64,000 bases of DNA from Pseudomonas asgharzadehiana (GTDB taxonomy: Bacteria > Pseudomonadota > Gammaproteobacteria > Pseudomonadales > Pseudomonadaceae), in NCBI RefSeq assembly GCF_019139815.1, contig NZ_CP077079.1, positions 1,798,001 through 1,862,000 of the forward strand, in the 5' to 3' direction. The position numbers and the translations under genes are program-made. Of the stretch, positions 51,624 to 59,568 are shown piece after piece (positions within the stretch are counted from its first letter, which is position 1; each line of letters begins with the position of its first letter). The notes under the pieces were generated by a model. That model had not been told where the DNA came from, did no database searches, and saw nothing but the letters and a program-made list of their open reading frames with translations.

Positions 51624-52424
51624 TCACCCTAACGCCCGATGCATCGCATCGGGCGTTTTGTATTTCAAAGACAGGTGTGGACGCTCACGGTTGTAGATCG
51701 ATACCGACTCGCTGACCATCTTCTTCGCCTGCGTTAAATCCTGTGGCCGCTGGAGCAAAAGCTCTGTCTTCAATATCCCGTTGACCCGCTCTGCCAAGGC
51801 GTTTTGGTAGCAGTCATAGCCATCCGTCATCGAACACCTGATGCCGTGCTTCGCATGCAACTCCTGATACATTCCCGAGCAATATTGGCTGCCTCTATCT
51901 GAGTGATGCACCAGCGGCTGCTCCGTTCGACGATATTTCACCGCTCGGCGCAGCGCCTGCGCGACCGACTCGGTGTGCAGGCTTTCATGGACGTGATAGC
52001 CCACGATCTTTCGTGAAAAAGCATCCGTCACAAGGCTCAAATAGGCCACACCTTCCTGAGTGGGCAGATAGGTGATGTCAGCCACCCAGACTTGTTCCGG
52101 GCCGCTGGGAATAACTTGATCAGGGCCGGGTTTGAGCAGGTTTGGATGACGCCGAAAGCGGTGATGGCTGTCGGTTGTCTTGTGATACGCCCGCTTGCGG
52201 GCTACCAATAAACGCCGTTCACGCAGAATCGAAAACAGGCGATCTCGACCCACTTGCAGCTCAAGCTGAGGTTGGCACTGCAGCAAGTAATGCAGCTTTC
52301 GGGTGCCCAAACGTGGCTGCCGCTGACGTTTTTGCTGAACGAAATCGGCAACTTTCTGATCCAGAGCGAGACGTGCCGCATCGGCGCGATTGCGTTTGTA
52401 GTAAGCCTGGCGGCTTATCCCCAT
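51624..52424 (-). CDS. IS3-family transposase OrfB (catalytic part)
   Basis: A 266-aa open frame with the integrase-like HTH_21 start (GISRQAYYKRN) and a complete DDE core: D in WVADITYLP, D in HHSDRGSQY, and E in NALAERVNGILKTE. The real N-terminus is made by frameshifting from orfA: upstream in-frame codons back to 52490 read a sensible VLAQKRIQNLSISRACQFM. It is expected to be active only as the OrfAB fusion. Confidence 0.92.
   Translation of the reverse strand: MGISRQAYYKRNRADAARLALDQKVADFVQQKRQRQPRLGTRKLHYLLQCQPQLELQVGRDRLFSILRERRLLVARKRAYHKTTDSHHRFRRHPNLLKPGPDQVIPSGPEQVWVADITYLPTQEGVAYLSLVTDAFSRKIVGYHVHESLHTESVAQALRRAVKYRRTEQPLVHHSDRGSQYCSGMYQELHAKHGIRCSMTDGYDCYQNALAERVNGILKTELLLQRPQDLTQAKKMVSESVSIYNRERPHLSLKYKTPDAMHRALG
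51631..51657. terminator. Hairpin at the IS left end
   Basis: A 12-bp perfect stem AACGCCCGATGC/GCATCGGGCGTT with a 3-nt loop, followed by TTG. It overlaps the last codons of orfB and could stop outside transcripts entering from the STAS gene. Confidence 0.55.
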
Positions 52425-52447
52425 GAACTGGCAAGCCCTGCTGATGC

Positions 52448-52849
52448 TCAGGTTTTGGATTCGTTTTTGGGCGAGGACTTGCCGGGACGCTTTTTTACGA
52501 CAGAGAGACCGTAGTCATTTTTCAAGACATCCACGACTGCCTCAAAAAACTGCGCTTTCTGATTGGACAGCGCCAACTGCTCTTCAAGCTCTTTGATGCG
52601 TTGCTCTGGCGTTAATGGTCGGTTTTTGTCGGGCATAGACCCCATCCTCGGCGAGCCAATGTATGTGCCCGGGCTCCAATCCTGCCGACCGTGCTTGCGT
52701 AGCCAGGTCAGAACGGTCGTTTTGCCTTGAATCCCGTAGCGCTCCTGAGCCTCTTTATAACTCAGCTCGCCTTTTTCGACCTGATCGACGACCGATAATT
52801 TGAAGGTCAACGTGTAGTCTCGCTGACTGCGCCTTTTTACTGATTCCAT
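52448..52849 (-). CDS. IS3-family transposase OrfA
   Basis: A 133-aa DNA-binding protein: MESVKRRSQRDYTLTFKLSV, a helix-turn-helix (YKEAQERYGIQGKTTVLTWLRKHG split) and a C-terminal leucine zipper (PEQRIKELEEQLALSNQKA). AGGAGG lies 7 nt before the ATG. The slippery heptamer A AAA AAG is at 52490-52496 in the right phase near its 3' end, so part of the ribosomes shift -1 into orfB. Confidence 0.9.
   Translation of the reverse strand: MESVKRRSQRDYTLTFKLSVVDQVEKGELSYKEAQERYGIQGKTTVLTWLRKHGRQDWSPGTYIGSPRMGSMPDKNRPLTPEQRIKELEEQLALSNQKAQFFEAVVDVLKNDYGLSVVKKRPGKSSPKNESKT
52490..52496 (-). other. Programmed -1 frameshift site (A AAA AAG)
   Basis: On the minus strand the orfA frame reads GTA AAA AAG CGT; a -1 slip gives AAA AAA GCG TCC, which continues without stops into orfB. 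This is the canonical IS3 slippery heptamer. Confidence 0.9.
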
Positions 52850-52903
52850 TACGTCCTCCTGAAAAGCAGATCAGAAGGTGTAAACCTTATTCAGGACGGG
52901 ACA

Positions 52904-52906
52904 GAA
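52904..52906. repeat. IS target-site duplication, right copy
   Basis: GAA directly after the right terminal repeat, matching 51590-51592. Confidence 0.75.
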
Positions 52907-52911
52907 GACAC

Positions 52912-52946
52912 AAAAAAGGGCGGCACCCTCACAGGTGCCGCCCTTT
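52912..52946 (-). terminator. Rho-independent terminator of tal
   Basis: AGGGCGGCACC/GGTGCCGCCCT stem with AAAAAA on the left (U-run in the minus transcript) and TTTTT on the right; it closes the transaldolase transcript and can act both ways. Confidence 0.92.
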
Positions 52947-52962
52947 TTGCTGCTATCTGCCC

Positions 52963-53889
52963 TTACAGCTTGGCAGACAACAACGCCTCCAGCTTCTCCT
53001 GATCCCGAGCAAACTGACGAATACCCTCCGCCAGTTTCTCAGTCGCCATCGCATCCTCGTTGGACTCCCAACGGAACTGCGCTTCAGTCATATGCACTCG
53101 CGCTTCACCCGCGTGCCCTGGCGACAATTTGCGTTCCAGCTTGCCTTCATCCGCCGCCAGTTTTTCCAGCAGGTCCGGGCTGATGGTCAGGCGGTCACAC
53201 CCGGCCAACTCCTCGATCTGGCTCAGGTTGCGGAAGCTCGCACCCATCACCACGGTCTTGTAGCCATTGGCCTTGTAGTAGTTGTAGATACGCGTCACCG
53301 ACTGCACGCCCGGATCATCGGAACCGGTGTAGTCGTTGCCGTTGGCCTTCTTGTACCAGTCATAGATACGGCCCACGAACGGCGAAATCAGGAACACGCC
53401 GGCCTCTGCGCACGCAACCGCCTGGGCGAAGGAGAACAGCAGTGTCAGGTTGGTCTGGATGCCTTCTTTTTCCAGCTTCTCCGCCGCACGAATACCTTCC
53501 CAGGTGGAGGCGATCTTGATCAGCACGCGGTCACGGCCAACCCCGGCTTTTTCGTACAGGTCGATCAGACGGTGCGCACGCTTGAGAATAGCGCCCTCGT
53601 CGAACGACAAGCGCGCATCCACCTCGGTGGATATACGGCCCGGCACTACTTTGAGGATCTCTTGACCCACCGCCACCGCGAAACGGTCGCTGGCCAGGCC
53701 CACATCGCCATTGCAATCCTGCACGCACTCATCCAGCAGCTTGGCATAGCCCGGAATCGACGCAGCCTTGAGCAACAGCGAAGGGTTGGTGGTCGCATCC
53801 TGCGGCTTGAGCTTGGCGAGGGTAGAAAAATCGCCGGTATCGGCTACGACAGTCGTGAATTGCTTGAGTTGTTCCAGCTTGGAAGTCAT
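52963..53889 (-). CDS. tal: Transaldolase
   Basis: Pentose-phosphate enzyme, 308 aa, moving a dihydroxyacetone unit from sedoheptulose-7-P to glyceraldehyde-3-P. The Schiff-base lysine is in [13 protein letters not shown] (about K125), with DATTNPSLL near the N-terminus and FQNL-like [17 protein letters not shown] later. It is the TalB-type subclass by length. ATG 53889 begins [11 protein letters not shown], as in relatives; the 31 upstream codons are noncoding. Confidence 0.95.
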   Translation of the reverse strand: MTSKLEQLKQFTTVVADTGDFSTLAKLKPQDATTNPSLLLKAASIPGYAKLLDECVQDCNGDVGLASDRFAVAVGQEILKVVPGRISTEVDARLSFDEGAILKRAHRLIDLYEKAGVGRDRVLIKIASTWEGIRAAEKLEKEGIQTNLTLLFSFAQAVACAEAGVFLISPFVGRIYDWYKKANGNDYTGSDDPGVQSVTRIYNYYKANGYKTVVMGASFRNLSQIEELAGCDRLTISPDLLEKLAADEGKLERKLSPGHAGEARVHMTEAQFRWESNEDAMATEKLAEGIRQFARDQEKLEALLSAKL

Positions 53890-54112
53890 GGGCGTGCTCT
53901 GTCCTATGGGTCTGGTGACATTACCCGAGCGCTGGCAGGCGCTCAAGGCGCAAATGCGTTCGATCGTTTGCGCGGGCAACAACCTGAAAACAGCCGTTTG
54001 AAAGCCCGGCCGTACTGCTCAATAGGAGGGCAAAATGCAGGGCAGGTTCAACCCAATGCCCGATGACACGTGGATAAAACTGTGCAGACCGGCTTGCCTG
54101 CCCCCGCACAAA

Positions 54113-54152
54113 ATGTGCGAGGGGGCGTGCTCCCGATAGCAGTGTGTCAGTC
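54113..54152. repeat. Single REP unit
   Basis: ATGTGCGAGGGGGCGTGCTC followed by CCGATAGCAGTGTGTCAGTC, one worn arm only, between tal and dusA. Confidence 0.65.
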
Positions 54153-54189
54153 AATCCACAACTAACTGACCCCCCTGCAAGCAATCGGG

Positions 54190-55176
54190 TTAACGCCCTT
54201 CCAGCAAAGCCCCAGCCTGATCCAGCAATGCCAACGGATCCGCCGCCTTATGAATATCAACCGACAACAACTGCCTGAACCTGCGCGCCCCTGGGAAACC
54301 GGTGCCCAGCCCCAGGACATGCCGAGTGATGTGATGCATCACGCCACCACTCGCCAGATGCTCAGCAATATAAGGCCGCAACTGCGCCAGTACCTGCGCC
54401 CGACCCACCACCGGCGCCTCACTCCCGAACAACCGCTGATCCACCTCCGCCAGCAGATACGGGTTGTGATAAGCCTCGCGCCCCAGCATCACGCCATCAA
54501 ACGTCTGCAAATGCTCCTGGCACTGTTCCAGCGTCTTGATCCCGCCGTTAAGCACAATCTCTAACTCAGGAAAATCCCGCTTCAACTGCGCCGCCACGTC
54601 ATAGCGCAACGGCGGAATGTCGCGATTCTCCTTGGGCGACAGCCCCTCCAGAATCGCAATCCGCGCATGCACGGTGAAACTCGTGCAACCGGCGTCCTTC
54701 ACCTGCCCGACGAAATCACACAGCTCGGCATAACTGTCCCGGCCATTGATGCCGATGCGATGCTTCACCGTCACCGGAATCGACACCGCATCGCGCATCG
54801 CCTTCACGCAATCGGCCACTAACGCAGGATGCGCCATCAGGATCGCGCCGATCATATTGTTCTGCACCCGATCGCTGGGGCAGCCGACGTTCAGGTTCAC
54901 TTCGTCATAGCCGGCGGCTTCAGCCATGCGCGCACACGCGGCCAGGTCGGCGGGCACACTGCCGCCCAACTGGAGCGCCAGAGGATGCTCGGCTTCGTTG
55001 TGGCGCAGGAAGCGGTCATGGTCGCCATGGAGAATCGCGCCGGTGGTGACCATCTCGGTGTAGAGCAAGGCGTGTTTGGAGAGCAGGCGCAGGAAGAACC
55101 GGCAGTGGCGGTCGGTCCAATCCATCATGGGTGCAACGGAGAAGCGGCGGGAGAGGGGAGCGGTTTGTAGGGGCAT
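54190..55176 (-). CDS. dusA: tRNA-dihydrouridine(20/20a) synthase
   Basis: Flavin enzyme of 328 aa that reduces uridine 20/20a in the tRNA D-loop. Seen: FSVAPMMDWTDRHCRFF at the start of the TIM barrel, catalytic C99 (NLNVGCPSDRVQ), VKHRIGI and HARIAILEGLSPKENRDIPP. Full length. The first codons of dusA are a known attachment site for integrative elements; the accessory island lies directly upstream of this 5' end. Confidence 0.95.
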   Translation of the reverse strand: MPLQTAPLSRRFSVAPMMDWTDRHCRFFLRLLSKHALLYTEMVTTGAILHGDHDRFLRHNEAEHPLALQLGGSVPADLAACARMAEAAGYDEVNLNVGCPSDRVQNNMIGAILMAHPALVADCVKAMRDAVSIPVTVKHRIGINGRDSYAELCDFVGQVKDAGCTSFTVHARIAILEGLSPKENRDIPPLRYDVAAQLKRDFPELEIVLNGGIKTLEQCQEHLQTFDGVMLGREAYHNPYLLAEVDQRLFGSEAPVVGRAQVLAQLRPYIAEHLASGGVMHHITRHVLGLGTGFPGARRFRQLLSVDIHKAADPLALLDQAGALLEGR

Positions 55177-55526
55177 TGGAGATATAAGTCAGCGGGGCGA
55201 ATGGGGAGCAGTTTATCAGGGATGGGTCTTGGATGTCGGGGAGGTGTGTGTTCCGCGCCTCACGCCACTTCGCACGTAATGATGCTTCGTGTGGAAATGC
55301 CCAGGGTTTGAAGGCGGCCATTGCGTCAGAATATCGTGGTCTAACCCCAACATCTTCAGAGTCAAGCTAGAGCGAACTCAATTGGCAGCTTTTACGTTTC
55401 CGTCTGACTCATATTTCCTTCTGAATCTGATTATTCCAATTTCCCTCTATATTTAGTGCGTAGGCTGGCGCTATGATGGCACTTCGAGGGCGCAGCGGGC
55501 TCTCCCCATCAGGGATGCATAAGCGT
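55177..55526. other. Junction region between dusA and the AT-rich island
   Basis: About 350 bp without a gene. Composition changes near 55330 from GC-rich to AT-rich. It must hold the dusA promoter (minus) and the promoter of the island genes (plus). A short GC-rich stretch (55455-55510) immediately precedes the ATPase start. I found no integrase remnant and no copy of the dusA 5' end on the other side. Confidence 0.5.
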
Positions 55527-56918
55527 ATGGATAACGTAACAATCAAAAGTATCGAGCTTGAAGGTATTCATCAGCGATATGATTTGAATATAAATTTTTT
55601 TGATAGTTTGAATGTTTTACATGGGCAAAATGGTACAGGGAAATCTACGTTAGTTCATATTTTGGCTAACTTGGCAAATTGCGATTTTTTACGGTTTATA
55701 TATCTGGATTTTAAAAGCATTATTGTGGGTTACTCTAGTGGGTTGCGGTTGGGGATTTTCAAGTCTGAGGGTGAGAATACCTATAGAATCAGGAATCTAA
55801 ACTCTTTATTTGATCCCGGATTTATCTTTTTTACCGAAGAAGCTTTAAAGTCTTTAGCTATGACTGAAGAAGATAAAGCTCCTTCTCGCGAATATGTTTC
55901 AGAGTTGACAGCGCGATTAGGAGTATTTGTTGAGAAAAATGGAATACCCCGGATAAAAACATCTTATTTTCCTGCGTTTAGAACTATGCTGGAAGCTTGG
56001 TCAAGTCAGTTTGAGGAGGATTTTAGGCGTTTCGGAAGAACATCTTCTTATTCGATTCCAACTCAAAAGGTTACGGCTTTCGCACGGAATTTATTTGGGA
56101 AGTTTCTTCCGGTGATTAACTATCCGTCGCCATTAAGTATTGAACATAATTTGCGGGAGGAGATTAGAGATGCTCACCTTAAAATAGCAAGATATGAAAG
56201 CTCGGTGTTTTCCGAGTCTTTTGTCAAGGTTTTTTCAGCGATTTTGAGTGATGAGGAAGGTACGGCTCAGGAAGCCGAAAGACTGCTGGAAGAAATCTCG
56301 GAACTGACTACCGAGACGGCATTGAACAAGTTGGCGAATTTGGAGGGGCCTTCGCACACCTATGGGCAATTGCAAAATTTGGTTGGAAAAAGTAGGGAGT
56401 CGAAAGAGCTCGCAAGTTCCGCGACAGGGGCGTTAAAAGTTTATCGTGACGCACTTAAGGAGCGACGAGATTTTCAAGCTAGTATCTTTGCGAAAATTGA
56501 TAAGTATTTTGATGCAGTAAATGCTTTTCTTGAGCAAAAAGAGCTTCACTATGTACCCGACTCAAGTAGACGGGTGCCGAAAGTCGGGCTTAAGTTTAAG
56601 GATGGTGCGTGGAGCAGCATTAGGGTGATGTCCTCTGGTGAGCGGCAGTTGCTCACAATGTTATATGCTGTGACCAAAATGAGTTCTGATTCATTGGTTT
56701 TAATTGATGAGCCTGAATTATCCTTGCACATAGATTGGCAAGAAGAGCTCCTTTCGAAAATGATGGGGCAACTTGGTGGTCGACAAATAATTGTATGCAC
56801 TCACTCCCCTTCCATAGCATCAGACTATAGGGAGTTTATGATAGAAGTCGTTCCGGTTTTGTCGAACTCTGCTAGCTCTCGCCTCGAGATTGCTGATGAT
56901 GAGGAGGAGGTGAACTAA
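55527..56918 (+). CDS. ABC/AAA15-type ATPase, PARIS AriA-like
   Basis: A 463-aa soluble ATPase. Walker A GQNGTGKST is at 33-41 (K39), an ABC-like signature is SSGERQLLTMLYAV near 373, Walker B LVLIDEPELSLH and a switch His in CTHSPS. Between them is a helical stretch (about 195-330, rich in Glu/Lys/Leu) likely to form a coiled coil, as in OLD/RecF/AAA15 defence ATPases. ATG 55527 is chosen by domain start; ATG 55515 and 55473 are possible. Its stop overlaps the next start (TAATG). Base use is far more AT-rich than the flanks, showing transfer. Family call is strong; PARIS membership is inferred from the partner. Confidence 0.85.
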   Translation: MDNVTIKSIELEGIHQRYDLNINFFDSLNVLHGQNGTGKSTLVHILANLANCDFLRFIYLDFKSIIVGYSSGLRLGIFKSEGENTYRIRNLNSLFDPGFIFFTEEALKSLAMTEEDKAPSREYVSELTARLGVFVEKNGIPRIKTSYFPAFRTMLEAWSSQFEEDFRRFGRTSSYSIPTQKVTAFARNLFGKFLPVINYPSPLSIEHNLREEIRDAHLKIARYESSVFSESFVKVFSAILSDEEGTAQEAERLLEEISELTTETALNKLANLEGPSHTYGQLQNLVGKSRESKELASSATGALKVYRDALKERRDFQASIFAKIDKYFDAVNAFLEQKELHYVPDSSRRVPKVGLKFKDGAWSSIRVMSSGERQLLTMLYAVTKMSSDSLVLIDEPELSLHIDWQEELLSKMMGQLGGRQIIVCTHSPSIASDYREFMIEVVPVLSNSASSRLEIADDEEEVN

Positions 56919-57853
56919 TGGAGTTGAAATACGATATCTCTGAATACATAGCTATGGCGAGAATGAGTTCTAAAATTCGCGTTTTGGTTGAGGGCAAGGA
57001 TGATAGGGGGCATGTTTTAAACTTGCTGAAAATACTTGCGCCAAGACTAAGGATTAAAGTTGATATTGCTGTTGATATTTTAGGGGAGTGTAATGCTACC
57101 AGGTCTAATAATCGCGCAAAGATTGAAGGTATTCATTTGCAGTGTAAGGCGGCAAGCACCCATCGTAAATTGTTTTTCTTATGTGATAGAGAGTTTCGAA
57201 ATTTTACTATTGAGAATGAAATAAAGGATCTTAGTGTGGTGCATGAGGTAGATGGGAATTTATCATGGACTTTAGGTCACTCTATTGAGAATTATTTTTT
57301 AAGTCCTTACATGTTAAGTGAAGGATTTAGATTTTTAAGTGGTTCGGGGAGTAAGGATGCGGCTCTTCGTCTCTTTAATGATTGTTTTGATGATTCGATA
57401 AGGAAAATTGCTGCAGTAACATTAGCGGCGAAAGTGTTAAATTGTGCGAATTATCCGGCAAGTATTGTTAAGTGGCATAATGTTGCTTTTGAAGGTGGTG
57501 TAATAGATCTAGGGTTTCGAAATGAACCTGTGCAGGACGAGTTTATGGAAAAATTTGTCAATATTTATGAGGGTTTTTTGGTCGTGGTAGATAATACTGA
57601 TATCGACATTTGTACTCGTTTATGTCGTGGGCACACTGCTGTCTTATTGCTCCAGCGATTGTATGCTGCTAGCTTGTACTTTGCAGGTAAAGAGGAAGAC
57701 GATGATGCTGCTAGATATGATGCAAATCTATTTAGCAATGTCCCTGAGTCAAGCTTATCTGCTGCGCTGTCGGAAGCCTGGATCAGAAAGGTTTCTGAGG
57801 GTGGTAAGTTCTATCCCCTCCCTCTTGTCGACTCAGTTATTTCCGTAGCTTAG
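56918..57853 (+). CDS. DUF4435 TOPRIM-like protein, PARIS AriB-like effector
   Basis: A 311-aa protein with a TOPRIM-like acidic set: E25 in RVLVEGKDDRGHV, D90-x-E92 in FFLCDREFRNF, and the DUF4435 motif HSIENYFLSP (E124-N125-Y126). In the PARIS defence system a DUF4435 protein (AriB) is held by the ATPase AriA and, when released by phage anti-restriction proteins, acts as a toxic nuclease cutting host tRNA. The start codon overlaps the ATPase stop, so the pair is co-translated. Nuclease activity here is inference from family and motif. Confidence 0.85.
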   Translation: MELKYDISEYIAMARMSSKIRVLVEGKDDRGHVLNLLKILAPRLRIKVDIAVDILGECNATRSNNRAKIEGIHLQCKAASTHRKLFFLCDREFRNFTIENEIKDLSVVHEVDGNLSWTLGHSIENYFLSPYMLSEGFRFLSGSGSKDAALRLFNDCFDDSIRKIAAVTLAAKVLNCANYPASIVKWHNVAFEGGVIDLGFRNEPVQDEFMEKFVNIYEGFLVVVDNTDIDICTRLCRGHTAVLLLQRLYAASLYFAGKEEDDDAARYDANLFSNVPESSLSAALSEAWIRKVSEGGKFYPLPLVDSVISVA

Positions 57854-57896
57854 CTTTTTTGTAGGGCTGTTAGGGTTTAGTGAAGAGATCTTTATA

Positions 57897-58445
57897 ATGT
57901 ATAAAATTAGAGCTTTAGTAGTGACAGTGGTTTTGGGTGTGATTGGCAGTCTTATTGCTGCATATATTTTAGATGGGACTGTGTGGGGTTTCATTAAGTC
58001 TACATTTGGGTTCTTGTTTTTTTCCGTAACAGTACCGTTGTCTGTGTGGTTTTGTTCGCTGATGGTTACTGCTATCTTGTTCTTTTTGTTAGGTCGTAAA
58101 AGATCCATAAATTCTGCTGGTGTGGATTTCGTTGGGCAGAAGAGATCTGGCGATATATCGCATGGAGCCCCTGCTAAAGGTTTAGGTTTGGAGTCAGAAA
58201 GTGAAAAGAAGAATGATGATTACAAACTTGCTAAATTGATTATGGCTAAGATTTCCAGTGGGGCTTTTTTGCGTGATGATGATATTGTTCGTAAGTGTGA
58301 GGGGGTTCCTGCTTCGGAGGTCCTACAAGTTATTGCACATCTAGTTCATATTGAAGCTGTTCACTATGAGCGCGGTTATTTGCGCAAGTCATTAAAAGGC
58401 GATGAGCTTTTGAAGTCTGACTTTTTTGAGTCAATAAAAAATTAA
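57897..58445 (+). CDS. Two-helix membrane protein with winged-helix-like tail
   Basis: A 182-aa protein I do not recognise. Two hydrophobic helices (about 7-27, VVTVVLGVIGSLIAAYI; about 40-66, FFSVTVPLSVWFCSLMVTAI) are followed by RKR and a low-complexity linker (70-105), then a helical domain (DDYKLAKLIMAKISSG ... EVLQVIAHLVHIEAVHYERG ... KSLKGDELLKS) that looks like a small winged helix. It starts 43 bp after the DUF4435 gene on the same strand, with the same AT-rich composition, so it may be a third component of the island. No function is claimed. Confidence 0.72.
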   Translation: MYKIRALVVTVVLGVIGSLIAAYILDGTVWGFIKSTFGFLFFSVTVPLSVWFCSLMVTAILFFLLGRKRSINSAGVDFVGQKRSGDISHGAPAKGLGLESESEKKNDDYKLAKLIMAKISSGAFLRDDDIVRKCEGVPASEVLQVIAHLVHIEAVHYERGYLRKSLKGDELLKSDFFESIKN

Positions 58446-58758
58446 GCTGATTCAATTGTTTATAAGAAATTTCCCACACTTTTCTCAGCTTGCCCCTCAG
58501 ACTCCTGCTAGCTAACCTCCCCCAGCCGCTGCCAACCCAGCGGCCGGATGTGGAAGTCCGACCAAGCTGAAGGCGCTCAATCGCCCATAAACACCTACCG
58601 GCGTTTTTTTACGTCTGTATGATTGCTTATGGCGGCTGTGCGCGGGGCACTTCGGTGCGCCGGGTCCTTTAGCCCTGGTCTTCCACACCTGCGTACAGCT
58701 GCCACCTCTCATGTGGAAGTGAGATAGGCAGTTCCTTAAACGCTAAAGGAGCTTCGCC
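58446..58758. other. Structured leader upstream of the DUF6124 gene
   Basis: Roughly 310 bp, GC-rich from about 58500. TGTGGAAG occurs twice (58549-58556; 58712-58719) and its complement CTTCCACA once (58680-58687). The first copy can pair with the complement, extended by GACCA/TGGTC (58560-58564/58676-58680). The second sits as the 8-nt loop of TCTCA/TGAGA (58707-58724). Inside are GGCG-CTCAAT-CGCC (58572-58585) and a TTCG-capped hairpin (58644-58663). It ends in AAAGGAG of the next gene. Confidence 0.5.
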
Positions 58759-59235
58759 ATGTACAAAGCCACACCTAACCCGCCTTATGCTTCAAGCGCC
58801 ACATCCTCTGATCTCAATCTTCAAGCCGCAGCCCAGCGAGCAATCGAGCATCACTTGCCGCCATCTGACGACGGTACCGTTAGCGAACGCCCAAGCGGCA
58901 TCCTCTTTCTGGTCAATCCAACCATCGACCCCGAAACCCTCCTAGCCAACGCCGCCGAAAACCTCGCATCCGCCAACCAAATGGCCGCAACCCTGGCTTT
59001 TGACCTCGAAGACCCGCACCGCGCCATCATCCTGGGCATCCACCAACTCATCGACCTAAGCGCTCTACTCATCGCCCGCGCCCAAGAGCAAGTCGCGCCT
59101 GCTGCCAACCCCGCCGCCTTACCCCAAGGCGGCAACCTGAACCCCTGCTGTCACCGCGCAAAGTTTCATAATTCCCTGCGTATTTGGGGACTACGCTACT
59201 GTTCAAGAGAGGCCCCCCGTACCTCCAGCCCATAG
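58759..59235 (+). CDS. DUF6124 family protein with C-terminal extension
   Basis: A 158-aa protein starting MYKATPNPPYASS; the body has RAIEHHL, the LFLVNPTIDPETLLANAAENL block and LGIHQLIDLSALLIARAQEQ, the pattern I recall for pseudomonad DUF6124 proteins, which usually stop about 120-130 aa. The last 35 residues (from about AALPQGGNL) look non-coding in composition and reach into what should be the promoter of the next gene. AAAGGAG precedes the ATG. Function unknown; often found in variable regions of fluorescent pseudomonads. Confidence 0.75.
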   Translation: MYKATPNPPYASSATSSDLNLQAAAQRAIEHHLPPSDDGTVSERPSGILFLVNPTIDPETLLANAAENLASANQMAATLAFDLEDPHRAIILGIHQLIDLSALLIARAQEQVAPAANPAALPQGGNLNPCCHRAKFHNSLRIWGLRYCSREAPRTSSP

Positions 59236-59247
59236 GGAACTGAAAAC

Positions 59248-59469
59248 ATGATCTCGAACCTGGTTAAAGTCGTGCTGATTGCTGGCACGTTGCTGTTGGG
59301 TGCTTGTTCGACGGGAACGTCGGGCGGGAGTGGTGACCCTTGTTTTACTGGCGGATGCCAGGCGTTTGGGGACCATAGCCCGAGCAAGGCGGCCAAGATG
59401 AATTTTGGCGGGAGTGGGCTGGGGAGCAGTTATGGGGAGTATGGGTCGGGGTTGTTGCATGATGATTGA
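59248..59469 (+). CDS. Small outer-membrane lipoprotein
   Basis: A 73-aa precursor with a type II signal peptide: MISNLVKVVLIAGTLLLGAC, lipobox LGAC with C20 and Ser at +2, which favours outer-membrane sorting by Lol. The mature part is Gly/Ser rich with a CFTGGC pair. AGGGAA lies 9 nt before the ATG. Unrecognised, but the signal is clear. Confidence 0.78.
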   Translation: MISNLVKVVLIAGTLLLGACSTGTSGGSGDPCFTGGCQAFGDHSPSKAAKMNFGGSGLGSSYGEYGSGLLHDD

Positions 59470-59479
59470 TGAATGGTGG

Positions 59480-59539
59480 GTCAGTCATTGGGGTAGTGAC
59501 TGACCTATTGCTATCGGGGGCAAGCCCCCTCCCACATTG
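59480..59539. repeat. REP element
   Basis: CAGTCATTGGGGTAGTGACTGACC spacer-like part followed by GCTATCGGGGGCAAGCCCCC TCCCACAT as the right arm; the left arm is lost. Confidence 0.75.
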
Positions 59540-59568
59540 GATCTATAATCGGCGCAAAACTAGCGTCG

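Larger units (their letters stand above)
51593..52903 (-). mobile_element. IS3-family insertion sequence, intact, 1311 bp
   Basis: The element begins TGTCTAGTCCTGAAATAGG and ends with the complement of TGTCCCGTCCTGAATAAGG; the ends continue with identical AGGTTTACACCT, an imperfect terminal repeat of about 28 bp. A 3-bp duplication (GAA) flanks it. It carries orfA and orfB in two frames with a -1 frameshift site, as in the IS150/IS3 groups. It landed in the spacer between the STAS gene and the tal terminator, so no host gene is broken. TG...CA ends and a 3-bp duplication are normal for IS3. A named match was not searched. Confidence 0.9.

Noticed and set aside
55080..55176. dusA 5' end as an attachment core with a copy beyond the island
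   Set aside because: I looked for a repeat of the dusA start in 58440-59250 and did not see one; the nearest string (GGTCAATCCAACCATC) lies in the DUF6124 gene and is a poor match.
58600..58612. Terminator at the GGCGTTTTTTT run in the DUF6124 leader
   Set aside because: The T-run is long, but no stable GC stem ends directly before it; I could not support a terminator rather than part of the larger leader fold.
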